Positions 11,113 through 21,015 of a stretch of 64,000 bases of DNA are shown one piece after another; the stretch's first letter is position 1; each line of letters opens with the position of its first letter. The translations under genes and the position numbers were made by a program. The notes under the pieces are model-generated. The model was given only the letters and a program-made list of their open reading frames with translations. It did not search any database and was not told where the DNA came from. This stretch comes from Cobetia crustatorum (GTDB lineage: Bacteria > Pseudomonadota > Gammaproteobacteria > Pseudomonadales > Halomonadaceae), in contig NZ_JEMF01000007.1 of NCBI RefSeq assembly GCF_000591415.1, positions 1-64,000 of the forward strand, in the 5' to 3' direction.

Positions 11113-12819
11113 TCAACGTCGCGGATCTTGTCCCTGCGCCGTCCATATCGCCTCGATCAGTGCTCGACTAGAGGCATCGAGGCTCCCGAAGCCTTCGCCA
11201 CTGGTCATGGTGGCTTCCGTCGCCGTGGCAATTTGCTTGCCGAGCTCCACGCCCCATTGGTCAAAGGGATTGATGTCCCAGATAGTGGCTTGCACGAAGA
11301 CCTTCTGCTCATACAGTGCAATCAATGCGCCCAGCGTTTCCGGCGTCAATGTCTCGAGCAACAATGTCGTCGACGGCTGGTTACCACGATAACGCTTGTG
11401 ATTCGGCTGTTCTTCGTCACCTGGAATGGCATCATCACCCAGCATCAATACGCGTGATTGAGCAAAGCAGTTGGCCAACGTCAGACGATGCTGCGCCTTG
11501 AGGTGCCCGCGAGTTTCAGCATCTTCGATGTGATCATAACGACACATCGGCGCGATGAAATCACATTCGACCGCCTGGGTCCCCTGATGCAGCAGCTGGT
11601 AGAAGGCGTGCTGAGCATTCGGCCCCAACTGCCCCCACAGCACTGGACAGGTGGAGTAATCGATCATTTCACCGTCATTGGTGACGGATTTTCCGTTGGA
11701 TTCCATTTCCAGCTGCTCGAGATAGCTGGCGAAATATTCCAAGCGTCCGTCGTAGGGCAGAATGGAGTGGGCACGAATATCCAGGAAATTGTTGTTCCAG
11801 ATACCGGCCAGCGCCAGCAATACCGGCAGATTGTCTTCCAGCGGTGCAGTACGGAAGTGCTCATCCAGCGTATGCGCACCGGCCAGCAAACGACGGAAAT
11901 TATCCATGCCAACGTTCAGCGCGATAGGCAGGCCAATCGTCCCCCACAGCGAATAACGCCCACCGACCCAGTCCCAGAACAGCAGCTGGTGTTCCGGCGC
12001 GATGCCCCACTCGCTCATCTTCTCCGGCTTGGCGGAGGCGCCAATGAAGTGCTGACGATTGATCAGCGCTTCCAGACGTCCTTCAGGATCAAGGCGCGAT
12101 CTCAGCCAGTCACGTGCGGTACGCGCGTTGGATAGCGTATCGATGGTGGAGAACGACTTGGAGGACAGCACGAACAGGGTCGTTTCAGGGCTGAGTGACT
12201 CCAGATAATCCGCCAGCTGGGAGCCATCCATGGTCGACGCGAAGTGCACACCGATCTCATGGATGCCCTTGGGACGACAATCATTGAGCGCACTGGAGAC
12301 CATCAGCGGGCCGAGGTCCGAGCCACCCACACCGAGATTGACGACATCGGTGATCGGCTTGCCCGTGGCGCCGCGCCATTGGCCACTGTGAAAGGTCTCC
12401 ACCATCTCGGCCAGATGCTCGAGGCTTTCGTGGATGGCCGGCACGACGTCCTCACCATCCACTTCCAGACTGGCGGAGCGTGGCAGGCGTAGTGCGGCAT
12501 GCAGGGCCGGGCGGTCTTCCGAGCGATTGACATGCTCACCGGCCAGCAGACGCTTGATGCCCTGCTCGACACCCGTCTCGCGCGCCAGCTCCAGCAGCAG
12601 CTCAAGCGTCTTACCGGTGAGGCGCTGCTTCGAGAGATCCAGGCGCAGACCTGCCGCCGAACGCGTGAACATGGCCACCCGGTCGCGACCCTGCGCGGCA
12701 TCATCCGCGAACAGGTCCTTCAGGTGCACGTCAGCCATCTGCTCTTCGTGATGGCGTGCAAGGGCCTGCCAGGCCTGGCTGTTGCGGCGGGCAGAACGTG
12801 CTGACGATGGAGTGGACAT
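11113..12819 (-). CDS. pgi: glucose-6-phosphate isomerase
   Basis: Pgi interconverts glucose 6-phosphate and fructose 6-phosphate in glycolysis and gluconeogenesis. The 568-residue product has both family signatures: DWVGGRYSLWGTIGLP in the middle and GQLGPNAQHAFYQLLHQG further on. It also has the phosphate-binding SSKSFSTIDT segment and a C-terminal QLGKQIA with the catalytic lysine. A GTG two codons upstream (12825) is an alternative start. ATG 12819 has GGAG within an AAGGAGAG stretch upstream. It is divergent from cmoA across about 200 bases. Confidence 0.96.
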   Translation of the reverse strand: MSTPSSARSARRNSQAWQALARHHEEQMADVHLKDLFADDAAQGRDRVAMFTRSAAGLRLDLSKQRLTGKTLELLLELARETGVEQGIKRLLAGEHVNRSEDRPALHAALRLPRSASLEVDGEDVVPAIHESLEHLAEMVETFHSGQWRGATGKPITDVVNLGVGGSDLGPLMVSSALNDCRPKGIHEIGVHFASTMDGSQLADYLESLSPETTLFVLSSKSFSTIDTLSNARTARDWLRSRLDPEGRLEALINRQHFIGASAKPEKMSEWGIAPEHQLLFWDWVGGRYSLWGTIGLPIALNVGMDNFRRLLAGAHTLDEHFRTAPLEDNLPVLLALAGIWNNNFLDIRAHSILPYDGRLEYFASYLEQLEMESNGKSVTNDGEMIDYSTCPVLWGQLGPNAQHAFYQLLHQGTQAVECDFIAPMCRYDHIEDAETRGHLKAQHRLTLANCFAQSRVLMLGDDAIPGDEEQPNHKRYRGNQPSTTLLLETLTPETLGALIALYEQKVFVQATIWDINPFDQWGVELGKQIATATEATMTSGEGFGSLDASSRALIEAIWTAQGQDPRR

Positions 12820-13022
12820 GGCCACCTCTCTCCTTGAAGTGTATCGACCGGCCCTGCATGGCCCGGCCTGAAATCGGTTGATGGAGGTATCATCGGTCTA
12901 TCGCGACGGGTGCGTCACGCGCCTGAGTGCGTAGAATGGCGGGCCCAGCGGGGCGCTCAGCCCAGCCGCTCCACGGCCACTGGCATGTCGCCCAGGCCCA
13001 TAGCCCGATGAAGCCTTGATCC

Positions 13023-13768
13023 ATGAGTGATGCATCTTACCGTGACGCGATATTTACGACACCCCTTGACCGTGTTGCCAGCTTCTCCTTTGACGAACAG
13101 GTCGTCAGCTGCTTCCCGGACATGCTGCGCCGTTCGGTGCCGGGGTACGGTCAGATCATCGCCATGCTAGGCTGATGGCACGGGCTCATCTGCGCCCTGG
13201 CGCGCGTGTTTATGACCTGGGATGCTCACTGGGCGCTGCCAGCATGGCACTGGCCCGCGAGATGGCACCAGAGGATATCGAGATCGAGGCAATTGACCTC
13301 TCTGCGCCAATGGTCGAGCGTGCCAGTCGCGAGCTGGCCGAGGCCTTCCCCGAGCATCGCATCAACGTCAACCAGGCAGATATTCGCACTCTCGACTATC
13401 AGCCGGCCGGCATGATCGTGGTCAACTTCACGCTGCAGTTTCTGCCGCCAGAAGACCGTGACGCCGTGATCGACAAGCTTTACGCGACGCTGGAGCCCGG
13501 CGGCATGCTGATCCTCTCTGAGAAGATCATCAGCGATGATCCCGTCGAGAATGCCTGGCTGATCGAGCGTTACCACGATTTCAAACGCGCCAATGGCTAC
13601 TCGGATCTCGAGATTTCGCAGAAGCGCGAGGCATTGGAGGATGTGATGAAGCCGGACAGCCTGAACACGCATCATGCCCGCCTGGCGCGCGCCGGCTTCG
13701 TACGTAGCCATACCTGGCTCCAGTATCTGAATTTCGCCTCGATGGTCGCTTTCAAAGCTGCTGATTGA
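13023..13768 (+). pseudogene. cmoA: carboxy-S-adenosyl-L-methionine synthase CmoA, interrupted by a -1 frameshift
   Basis: CmoA makes carboxy-SAM from SAM and prephenate, the donor for CmoB. Translation from ATG 13023 gives 50 good CmoA residues ([14 protein letters not shown] to IIAMLG) and then a TGA at 13173-13175. The rest of the protein (RPGARVYDLGCSLGAA, LNFTLQFL-like VNFTLQFLPP, FKRANGYSDLEISQKR) continues in another frame, open from an ATG at 13175 that overlaps the stop as TGATG. Restoring one base (GGCTG to GGCCTG) gives [16 protein letters not shown], which aligns without a gap to E. coli CmoA. It is therefore either a real single-base deletion or a sequence error. The second half alone would lack part of the SAM-binding region. 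cmoB follows 32 bases downstream. Confidence 0.9.
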
Positions 13769-13800
13769 CTGTCACGCCCTGCATGGACCAGACCTGCCGC

Positions 13801-14829
13801 ATGAGTATTTCCCCCTACGATCGTGATCTTTACCGCGCCTTCACTGAGCTTGCCTGCGAACCGGGCGCCATCGGCGACGGCTTTGCTCGCTGGCTGGGCG
13901 CCCTGCCCGTTCAGCTGACGGAAGGCCTGGATCGCAAACGTCACGCTGACCTCAAGGCCTGGCATGGGGCACTGGAGAAGCTGCCGACGCTACCCATCGA
14001 ACGCGAGGTGCAGCTGGACGCCGACCGCGTGGGCGCTCGCTTCCCGACAGGCCTGAGCACGGGCCAGCAACGCCAGAGCGAGAATCTGCTACGCGCCATG
14101 ATGCCGTGGCGCAAAGGCCCCTATCAGCTCGACGAGCTCCATATCGACACCGAATGGCGCTCCGACTGGAAGTGGCAGCGCCTTGCGCCGCATCTCTCGG
14201 ACCTCACTCACCGTCGCGTGCTGGATGTCGGTGGCGGCAATGGTTACCACGGCTGGCGCATGGTCGGCGCTGGTGCCGCCTTCACTCTGGTGATCGATCC
14301 TTCGCCGCGCTTCTACTGCCAGTTCCATGCCGTGCGCCACTTCATCGGCGCGGATCACCCCCAGGGGCGCAACCTGCACTTCCTGCCAGTGGGCATCGAG
14401 GATGTGCCCGCGAAGATGACTGCCTTCGATACCGTCTTCTCGATGGGCGTGCTCTATCATCGCCCCTCGCCGATGGACCATCTCTTCCAGCTGCGTGATG
14501 CCCTGCGCCCCGGCGGAGAACTGGTGCTGGAAACCCTGGTGGTGGAAGGTGACGTGACGACGGTACTGATGCCCGGCGAGCGCTACGCCGCGATGCCCAA
14601 CGTCTACTTCCTGCCGTCCTCTCAGGCGCTAGCTCACTGGTGTGAGCGCGCCGGTTTCAAGGACGTGCGCATCGTCGATGAAGCCATGACAACGCTGGAT
14701 GAGCAACGCTCGACCGACTGGATGACCTATCACTCGCTGAGCGACTTCCTCGACCCTGACGACCCACGCCTGACCCGTGAAGGCCATCCTGCGCCGCGTC
14801 GTGCCGTACTGATTGCCACTCGCGCCTGA
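13801..14829 (+). CDS. cmoB: tRNA U34 carboxymethyltransferase CmoB
   Basis: CmoB transfers the carboxymethyl group of carboxy-SAM to 5-hydroxyuridine at tRNA position 34, giving 5-carboxymethoxyuridine and extending wobble decoding. The 342-residue product shows the conserved MPWRKGPY, DTEWRSDWKW and LLDVGGGNGYHGWRMVGAGA-type SAM-binding segments (here VLDVGGGNGYHGWRM), FSMGVLYHR and a C-terminal DFLDPDDP with PAPRRAVLIA. E. coli CmoB is 323 residues. An upstream in-frame ATG (13765) overlaps the cmoA stop. I prefer 13801, where the aligned region starts. It is downstream of cmoA, and cmoM is found at 26 kb. Confidence 0.95.
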   Translation: MSISPYDRDLYRAFTELACEPGAIGDGFARWLGALPVQLTEGLDRKRHADLKAWHGALEKLPTLPIEREVQLDADRVGARFPTGLSTGQQRQSENLLRAMMPWRKGPYQLDELHIDTEWRSDWKWQRLAPHLSDLTHRRVLDVGGGNGYHGWRMVGAGAAFTLVIDPSPRFYCQFHAVRHFIGADHPQGRNLHFLPVGIEDVPAKMTAFDTVFSMGVLYHRPSPMDHLFQLRDALRPGGELVLETLVVEGDVTTVLMPGERYAAMPNVYFLPSSQALAHWCERAGFKDVRIVDEAMTTLDEQRSTDWMTYHSLSDFLDPDDPRLTREGHPAPRRAVLIATRA

Positions 14830-14858
14830 TCCGGCGCGGGCATCATGCATAGTCAGTG

Positions 14859-16621
14859 CTATATCACGCCAAGGCGCCTAGCCTGACGATACAGATTTCC
14901 GCGATCGACCTTGAGGCGGCGTGCTGCCTCTGCCCAGTTGCCCTCACAGTCCTGCCATATCTGACGAATGTGCTCACGCTGAAATCCTTCAGTCGCATCG
15001 CGAAGACCGGCTTCTTGTGTGGGCACATACGCGGCACTCTGCCTCTTCTGGCATACGTCATCGCTGCCTGCCACCGCCTCCCCGCGCTTACCTTGCGCTC
15101 GCGAGGCTGAGCCTGCACTCTCTTCGCTGCCCACGCGCGCTGGCGATGCCGACGCGACCTCCAATGCCAACAGCTCCGGTGTGATCACCACCAGCTGCCG
15201 ACCGTCGCGCGCGATTTGGGAGCTTGGGAGAGACGTGCATGCAGTGCGGCGCGACTCACGCAATGGTCCAGTTCACGTACATTCCCCGGCCATGGATACT
15301 CACAGAGTGCCCGCTCTGCCCCCGGTGTCAGACGCAAGTTGCCCAACCCGAGACGGGTGCGGTTGTGTTCAAGAAAGGTACCGGCCAACGCCAGCAGGTC
15401 GCCACGCCCGCGCTCGCGCAACGGCGGCACCTGCAGCGGGTAGACACTCAAACGATGATAGAGGTCTTCGCGAAAATGCCCAGCAGCGACTTCGGCCTCA
15501 AGGTCACGGTTGGTTGCCGCTACCACGCGCACATCTACCTTGACGACCCGATCACTACCCAGCGGCTGTAGCTCGCCCTCCTGTAGCACCCGCAGCAGCT
15601 TGGGCTGCAGTGATAGCGGTAGCTCCCCGATCTCATCGAGCAGCAAGGTGCCGCCATCGGCCATCACGAAGTGGCCACGATGGTCATGCGTCGCCCCTGA
15701 GAAGGCACCGCGGCGATGGCCGAACAATGCACTCTCGACCAGATCTGGTGACAATGTCGCGCAGTTGATACGCACCAGAGGCCTGGCCGCACGACGGGAT
15801 GCGTCGTGCAGGCGCTGAACCACACCCTCCTTGCCTACACCCGTCTCGCCCTGAACCAGCACCGTCATGTCGGTATCGGCGACGGCCTCCAATTGAGCTT
15901 CCAATCGTGCCATCGCCGGTCCGCGTTGCGGACAGCTCATCAGTGTCACTGGTGACAACGCCTGTGGGCGTGGCACAAGCCCCTGCGTATGCGTGGCTTC
16001 ACGCTCACGTACCAACATCAGGCAACGCAGTGGCAACGACAGCAACCCTCTCAATTCAGCGTACTCTGGCGTTTGGCTGAACGATGGCTCGCGCATTTCC
16101 AGAGGCTCTAGTGACTCCACCTGTGCCAGTGGCGCAAGAACACCGGGCGTCAGCGCATCGAAGGTCATCACGCCCAGCAGGATGTCACCATCACGCAGTG
16201 CGATACCGGCACAGTCGTGCACCAACAGATCATGCTGTGCATTGTCAGCCGTCTGATGCTCATGCGCTTCACCCAGCAGGCCATCAAAGGGATCAGGCAG
16301 GTCACAATCCGTTGCAAAACGATAGACACCTTTATGCCCAGCAATCGCTTTGAGGCGCGGATGCTCAGCCAGCGGAAAACGACGTCCTCGCACTTCGGCA
16401 GGCAACCCGAATATGGCGAGCGGCACCAATTCATCACGCTCGGGTAGATAGCGCATCAGCGTCGCCGCCTCACCAGGCACCTGATGCATGATTGCTGTCA
16501 GTAGACGTGACCATGGCAATGGCCGCTGCATCAGTTTATTGGCATCAGCCAGGTGCACGGCCAGCCAATCGGCCAACGCGGCAATAGGGTGATCGTACTC
16601 GGGGAAACGCTCATCAGGCAT
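14859..16621 (-). pseudogene. norR: NorR, nitric-oxide-responsive sigma-54 activator, frameshifted before its DNA-binding domain
   Basis: NorR senses NO through a GAF-domain iron centre and activates sigma-54 promoters of NO-detoxifying genes. From 16621 the first frame encodes the N-terminal GAF-like region (about 1-190) and the AAA+ domain with Walker A GETGVGKEG near residue 260, GAFSGA (usual form GAFTGA), and the YPWPGNVREL segment, then stops at 15185. The Fis-type helix-turn-helix (about WQDCEGNWAEAARRLKVDRGNLYRQARRLG) continues in another frame to 14859. The two frames overlap between 15185 and 15263. One added base there, for example in the CCC run near 15234, rejoins them. It is divergent from hmp, its probable target, and convergent with cmoB. 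Confidence 0.88.
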
Positions 16622-16708
16622 CAAAACCTCACATCACGCAGCAGCGTCAGGATATCTGGCAACGCGCCCAGCAATAACCAAGACAATGCCGGACGCATCA
16701 AAAATGAT

Positions 16709-16765
16709 GTCATTATCACATCTATCGTGTAAAAAACACACAACTCGAATGCGTGTACTAAACAC
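16709..16765. promoter_or_regulatory. three candidate NorR enhancer sites (GT-N7-AC)
   Basis: Three GT-N7-AC motifs with AT-rich centres lie in the norR-hmp intergenic region: 16709-16719, 16729-16739 (a second register at 16727-16737) and 16753-16763 (second register 16755-16765). Three sites with the GT-(N7)-AC core are the known arrangement upstream of E. coli norVW. They lie about 45-100 bases upstream of the sigma-54 promoter of hmp, a normal enhancer distance. The motif is short, so the case rests on number, spacing and context. Confidence 0.65.
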
Positions 16766-16806
16766 ATCATCTCTAACCAAGCCGCGGCATCAGTACTGCC
16801 AATAGT

Positions 16807-16822
16807 TGGCACGCCATTTGCT
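16807..16822 (+). promoter_or_regulatory. sigma-54 (RpoN) promoter of hmp
   Basis: TGGCACGCCATTTGCT matches the sigma-54 consensus TGGCACG-N4-TTGCW at every defined position. The GG of the -24 element (16808) is 12 bases from the GC of the -12 element (16820). Transcription would start near 16832-16834, about 50 bases before the hmp start. The orientation fits activation by NorR bound upstream. Confidence 0.85.
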
Positions 16823-16882
16823 GCATAAGAGTGCCTTTACGCCAGACTTCATCTCGGCTTCTCTCTACGACAAGGTACCGCC

Positions 16883-18085
16883 ATGCTGACCATCGCCCAG
16901 GAAGACCTCATCGCCGCCACTGCTCCCGTGGTAGCTGAGCATCTCAATACTATCACCGCGCGTTTCTACCCGCTGATGTTCGAGCGTTATCCTGAGGTCA
17001 AGCCGCTATTCAACCAGACGCACCAATCCAGTGGTGGGCAAGCTCGCGCCCTGGCGGGTGCAGTACTGGCATATGTCGGTGCCCGTCATTCCCGCGAAGC
17101 AGTCGATCGCCTGCTCGCGCCAGTCATCAGCAAGCATGTGTCGCTCAACATTCTGCCGGAGCACTACCCCATCGTCGGTGAATGTCTGATGGCGGCTATC
17201 GGTGAAGTACTGGGTGACGCCGTGACGCCAGAAATCGCCGATGCCTGGGGCGCACTCTACGGTGAACTGGCGGACGTACTGATTGCTGCCGAGCAAGGCC
17301 GCTACGACAGCTTTGCCGCGACGCGTGGCGGTTGGCAAGGGTTGCGTCGTTTCCGCATCGCTCGCCTGCACGATGAAAGCAGCGAAATCCGCTCGCTGTA
17401 TCTGGAACCTCTGGAGGGCCCGCTGTTCTCCTTCACGCCGGGCCAGTACATCGGCATGCGCCTGGTGACACCTAACGGCGCCATTCATCGCCACTACAGC
17501 CTGTCACATACGCCTAACGATGCGTTCTGCCGCATCTCGGTCAAACGCGAACCACATGGCCAATCAAGCAACTACCTGCATTCATTGACGGTCGGCGACG
17601 AAATTGATCTGCTGCCGCCGGGTGGTGAGCTAACGCTCGGCGACTACCAAGGCCCGGTATTGCTGCTGTCAGCGGGGGTTGGCCAGACGCCCATGTTGCC
17701 GCTACTGGACGCCGCACTGGCCGCTGGCCGTCAGATCATCTACCTGCACGCTGCGCGTAATCCTGACGTTCATGCCTTCGATGCCTCCCTGACAGCACTC
17801 GCTGCTCGACATCCTGACCAGCTGCACTATCAAGTGTGCTACGAGCAGGCTGACACTCTGCCAAGACACGCCCACCTGGGAGTGATCGAGCGTGACTGGC
17901 TGGCCAGACAGCTCGTAGACAACAATGTCAGCGCAGAAGCACTTGAAGCCTTCGTCATCGGCCCACATGGCTTCATGCAGGCCATGATCAAAACGCTGAC
18001 GACTCTTGGCGTACCGGTCTCTCACTGCCATTACGAGCACTTCGGGCCGTCAATCACGATCACCGCTGAGCCTGCTATCGCCTGA
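16883..18085 (+). CDS. hmp: flavohemoglobin, nitric oxide dioxygenase
   Basis: Hmp converts NO and O2 to nitrate using NADH, with electrons passing through FAD to heme. The 400-residue product has an N-terminal globin domain with proximal His85 (SKHVSL), distal Tyr29 (RFYPLMF) and Gln53 (GGQARAL). A ferredoxin-reductase-like part follows, with the FAD motif RHYSLS and the NAD-binding SAGVGQTPMLPLL, ending in HYEHFGPS. The length is close to E. coli Hmp (396). It is divergent from norR and preceded by a consensus sigma-54 promoter with candidate NorR sites, so NO-inducible control by NorR is inferred. A strong terminator follows. Confidence 0.96.
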   Translation: MLTIAQEDLIAATAPVVAEHLNTITARFYPLMFERYPEVKPLFNQTHQSSGGQARALAGAVLAYVGARHSREAVDRLLAPVISKHVSLNILPEHYPIVGECLMAAIGEVLGDAVTPEIADAWGALYGELADVLIAAEQGRYDSFAATRGGWQGLRRFRIARLHDESSEIRSLYLEPLEGPLFSFTPGQYIGMRLVTPNGAIHRHYSLSHTPNDAFCRISVKREPHGQSSNYLHSLTVGDEIDLLPPGGELTLGDYQGPVLLLSAGVGQTPMLPLLDAALAAGRQIIYLHAARNPDVHAFDASLTALAARHPDQLHYQVCYEQADTLPRHAHLGVIERDWLARQLVDNNVSAEALEAFVIGPHGFMQAMIKTLTTLGVPVSHCHYEHFGPSITITAEPAIA

Positions 18086-18141
18086 TACAAGCTCGCTTAG
18101 GTGGATAATCCTGAGCGAATGGTGACCAAAAACACCTCGAT

Positions 18142-18179
18142 AAAAAGCCCCCATGACCTTACGGTCATGGGGGCTTTTT
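18142..18179. terminator. bidirectional terminator between hmp and cysN
   Basis: A 17-bp perfect stem (18142-18158 with 18163-18179) with a 4-base loop, A-run on one side and T-run on the other. It ends hmp on the plus strand and can end cysDN on the minus strand. Confidence 0.87.
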
Positions 18180-18266
18180 CTATCACCAGCTTCCTATCGT
18201 ACAAGCCGTGTTGTTATTGCGTGTCCAGCGTTGTTGTTATCTCGTATCTCGCTTAACGAACCTTGC

Positions 18267-19718
18267 TCAATGAGCCCGGCCCAGCAACTCGCGAATATCG
18301 CGCGCTTCCCAGTGCGGGAAGTGCTTACGCACCAGCGCATTGAGATCAGACTCAAAAGCAGCCCAATCGGTCTGACGAGATGACTGCTGTCCTGCCGCAC
18401 GGCCGACGCCACGAATCATGCCTGCGCCGACAGTGACATTGCTCAAACGGTCGATGATGATAAAGCTACCAGTACCCGGAATTGAACGGTAATCATCCAC
18501 CGGCACGGACTGCGTCAGTTCAATCTGAACGCGACCGATGGCATTGAGCGCGAGACTCTCGCCAATGTGATGCTCAAGTGTATTGACGTCGTAGAGATAG
18601 TCGATGGCACTGACCTGGCCAGTCAGATCGCGTGTTGCCAGCTTGATATCGTACTGACGGCCCGCTTCCAGCGGCTTCTCATGCATCCAGACGACATCGG
18701 CTTCCAACGCATTGGCGATAGGCAATTCGGCATCTGCCGCAACCAGCCAGTCACCACGCGAGATATCAATCTCGTCATTCAAGGTCAGCGTAATGGCCTG
18801 GCCCGGATAGGCCGCGTCAAGATCTCCGTCGAATGTCACGATACGCTCGATGGTCGAAATCTTGCCTGACGGCAACACCTTGATGCTGTCACCGGGACGC
18901 GCCACACCTGCCGCCAACGTGCCACAGTAGCCACGAAAGTCGAGATTGGGCCGGTTGACGTACTGAACCGGGAAGCGCAGATCGCTGAGATTCTGGTCTT
19001 GCGTCAGCTCGACGGTTTCCAACACTTCCAGCAAGGAGGGGCCTGCCTGGCCATCGACGGTATACCAGTCCAGTGACGGGCTACGATTGACGACGTTGTC
19101 ACCCTTGAGCGCAGACATCGGCACGAAGCGGATATCCGGTGCATTCAACTTGTCAGCAAATTCCTGATACTCAGCGACAATCTCGTCAAAGCGCGCCTCG
19201 GAGTACTCGACCAGGTCCATCTTGTTGACCGCGATCACCAGATGCTGGATACCCAGCAGGTCAGCGATGAAGCTGTGACGGCGCGTCTGGGTCTGCACAC
19301 CGTAGCGAGCATCGATCAGGATGATCGCCAGGCTCGCGGAGGATGCACCCGTTGCCATGTTGCGGGTGTACTGCTCATGCCCCGGGGTGTCAGCGATGAT
19401 GAACTTGCGCTTGTCGGTAGAGAAGAACCGGTAAGCCACATCGATGGTGATGCCCTGCTCACGCTCGGACTGCAGGCCATCGACCAACAGCGCCAGATCG
19501 ACTTCGTCACCGGTGGTACCGCTGGCCTTGGAGGCTTGAGTAATGGAAGCGAGCTGATCTTCATAAATCAACTTGGAATCAAACAGCAAGCGCCCAATCA
19601 GGGTCGATTTGCCGTCATCGACACTGCCGCAGGTAATGAAACGCAGCAGATCCTTTTGCTCATGTTCTTGCAGATAGGCTTCGATATCCGCGGAAATCTT
19701 GTCTGACGCGTGGGACAC
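18267..19718 (-). CDS. cysN: sulfate adenylyltransferase subunit 1 (GTPase)
   Basis: CysN is the GTPase subunit of ATP sulfurylase; GTP hydrolysis drives adenylation of sulfate by CysD. The 483-residue product has the EF-Tu-like G motifs: GSVDDGKST (31-39), [12 protein letters not shown] and NKMDL, followed by beta-barrel domains. The length matches E. coli CysN (475), and there is no C-terminal APS kinase domain, so this is not a CysNC fusion and cysC must be elsewhere. It is downstream of cysD on the same strand with a gap of 115 bases, longer than usual for this pair. Confidence 0.95.
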   Translation of the reverse strand: MSHASDKISADIEAYLQEHEQKDLLRFITCGSVDDGKSTLIGRLLFDSKLIYEDQLASITQASKASGTTGDEVDLALLVDGLQSEREQGITIDVAYRFFSTDKRKFIIADTPGHEQYTRNMATGASSASLAIILIDARYGVQTQTRRHSFIADLLGIQHLVIAVNKMDLVEYSEARFDEIVAEYQEFADKLNAPDIRFVPMSALKGDNVVNRSPSLDWYTVDGQAGPSLLEVLETVELTQDQNLSDLRFPVQYVNRPNLDFRGYCGTLAAGVARPGDSIKVLPSGKISTIERIVTFDGDLDAAYPGQAITLTLNDEIDISRGDWLVAADAELPIANALEADVVWMHEKPLEAGRQYDIKLATRDLTGQVSAIDYLYDVNTLEHHIGESLALNAIGRVQIELTQSVPVDDYRSIPGTGSFIIIDRLSNVTVGAGMIRGVGRAAGQQSSRQTDWAAFESDLNALVRKHFPHWEARDIRELLGRAH

Positions 19719-19833
19719 AGTCTTCTCCTTGCCGCTATCATGCGCCTGATGAGATCGGCGAGCCTTCGCAATATAAGGCTACAAGCCTGCTCATCAGACG
19801 ATATTCAATGAATTCAGAAAAACGAGTGTTGGC

Positions 19834-20745
19834 TTAGAAGTAGCCTTCGCGCTTCTTCTTCTCCATCGAGCCCGCCTGGTCGTGATCAATCGCACGCCCG
19901 GAGCGCTCACTGGTACGCGTCAGCAGCATTTCCTGGATGATTTCCGGCAGGGTCGCGGCAGTGGATTCCACGGCGCCGGTCAGCGGGTAGCAGCCCAGGG
20001 TACGGAAACGCACGGACTTCATTTCCGGCACTTCGCCTTCGGCCAGCGGCAGGCGGTCATCATCAACCATGATATCGAGACCATCGCGCTTCACGACTGG
20101 ACGTACGGCGGAGTAGTACAGCGGCACGATCTTGATGGACTCAAGATAGATGTACTGCCAGATATCCAGCTCGGTCCAGTTGGAGAGGGGGAAGACACGA
20201 ATCGACTCGCCCTTGTTGATCTTGGAGTTGTAGATATTCCACAGCTCCGGGCGCTGGTTCTTCGGGTCCCAGCGGTGGTACTGGTCACGGAAGGAGTAGA
20301 CACGCTCCTTGGCACGCGACGCCTCTTCATCACGACGTGCGCCACCGAAGGCGGCATCGAAGCCGTACTTGTCGAGCGCCTGCTTGAGACCGGCAGTCTT
20401 CATGATGTCGGTGTACTTGGCGCTGCCGTGATCGAACGGATTGATGCCCGCCGCGACGCCTTCCTGATTGATGTGCTCGATCAGCTCCATGCCCACTTCC
20501 GCGGCCATCTCATCGCGGAACTTGATCATTTCCTGGAATTTCCAGGTGGTGTTGACGTGCATCAGCGGGAACGGCGGAACGCCCGGCGCAAAAGCCTTGC
20601 GTGCCAAGTGCAGCATCACCGCAGAGTCCTTGCCGATGGAATACAGCATGACCGGATTGGCGAACTCGGCCGCGACTTCGCGGATAATGTGGATGGACTC
20701 GGCCTCGAGCTGCTTGAGGTGGGTCTGACGTTCGGGGGTAAGCAT
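19834..20745 (-). CDS. cysD: sulfate adenylyltransferase subunit 2
   Basis: CysD is the catalytic subunit of ATP sulfurylase, making adenosine 5'-phosphosulfate from ATP and sulfate for assimilation. From 20745 the product is 303 residues, as in E. coli (302). The PP-loop [12 protein letters not shown] is near residues 36-47. [22 protein letters not shown] and the C-terminal [22 protein letters not shown] are conserved. The open frame runs 50 codons further upstream with an Arg-rich composition unlike the family, so I reject that longer start. A 270-base region upstream separates it from cpdA and should hold the promoter. Confidence 0.95.
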   Translation of the reverse strand: MLTPERQTHLKQLEAESIHIIREVAAEFANPVMLYSIGKDSAVMLHLARKAFAPGVPPFPLMHVNTTWKFQEMIKFRDEMAAEVGMELIEHINQEGVAAGINPFDHGSAKYTDIMKTAGLKQALDKYGFDAAFGGARRDEEASRAKERVYSFRDQYHRWDPKNQRPELWNIYNSKINKGESIRVFPLSNWTELDIWQYIYLESIKIVPLYYSAVRPVVKRDGLDIMVDDDRLPLAEGEVPEMKSVRFRTLGCYPLTGAVESTAATLPEIIQEMLLTRTSERSGRAIDHDQAGSMEKKKREGYF

Positions 20746-21015
20746 CGCGTGCGGCAACCTCGTGAGCGCTGGGAGTCGCCCCGAAAGGCGGCCCGTGACA
20801 ATCAGTGGGCGTGCCCGCAGGTCAGGTCGATCGAGCAGGTAGATCCAGCGCCTCACTCTCACAGACCGCCCACGGAACATGCTGAATACTGACACGGTAA
20901 CCGCACGGCCTTGATAACGTCAAAGAATCAGAAACTATCTTTTAAGACCAAAAAGGCATATTTGAACCACCATCGCCTGCGCATGTCACCCCTGCGACGC
21001 GCAGCACGCTGCCGT

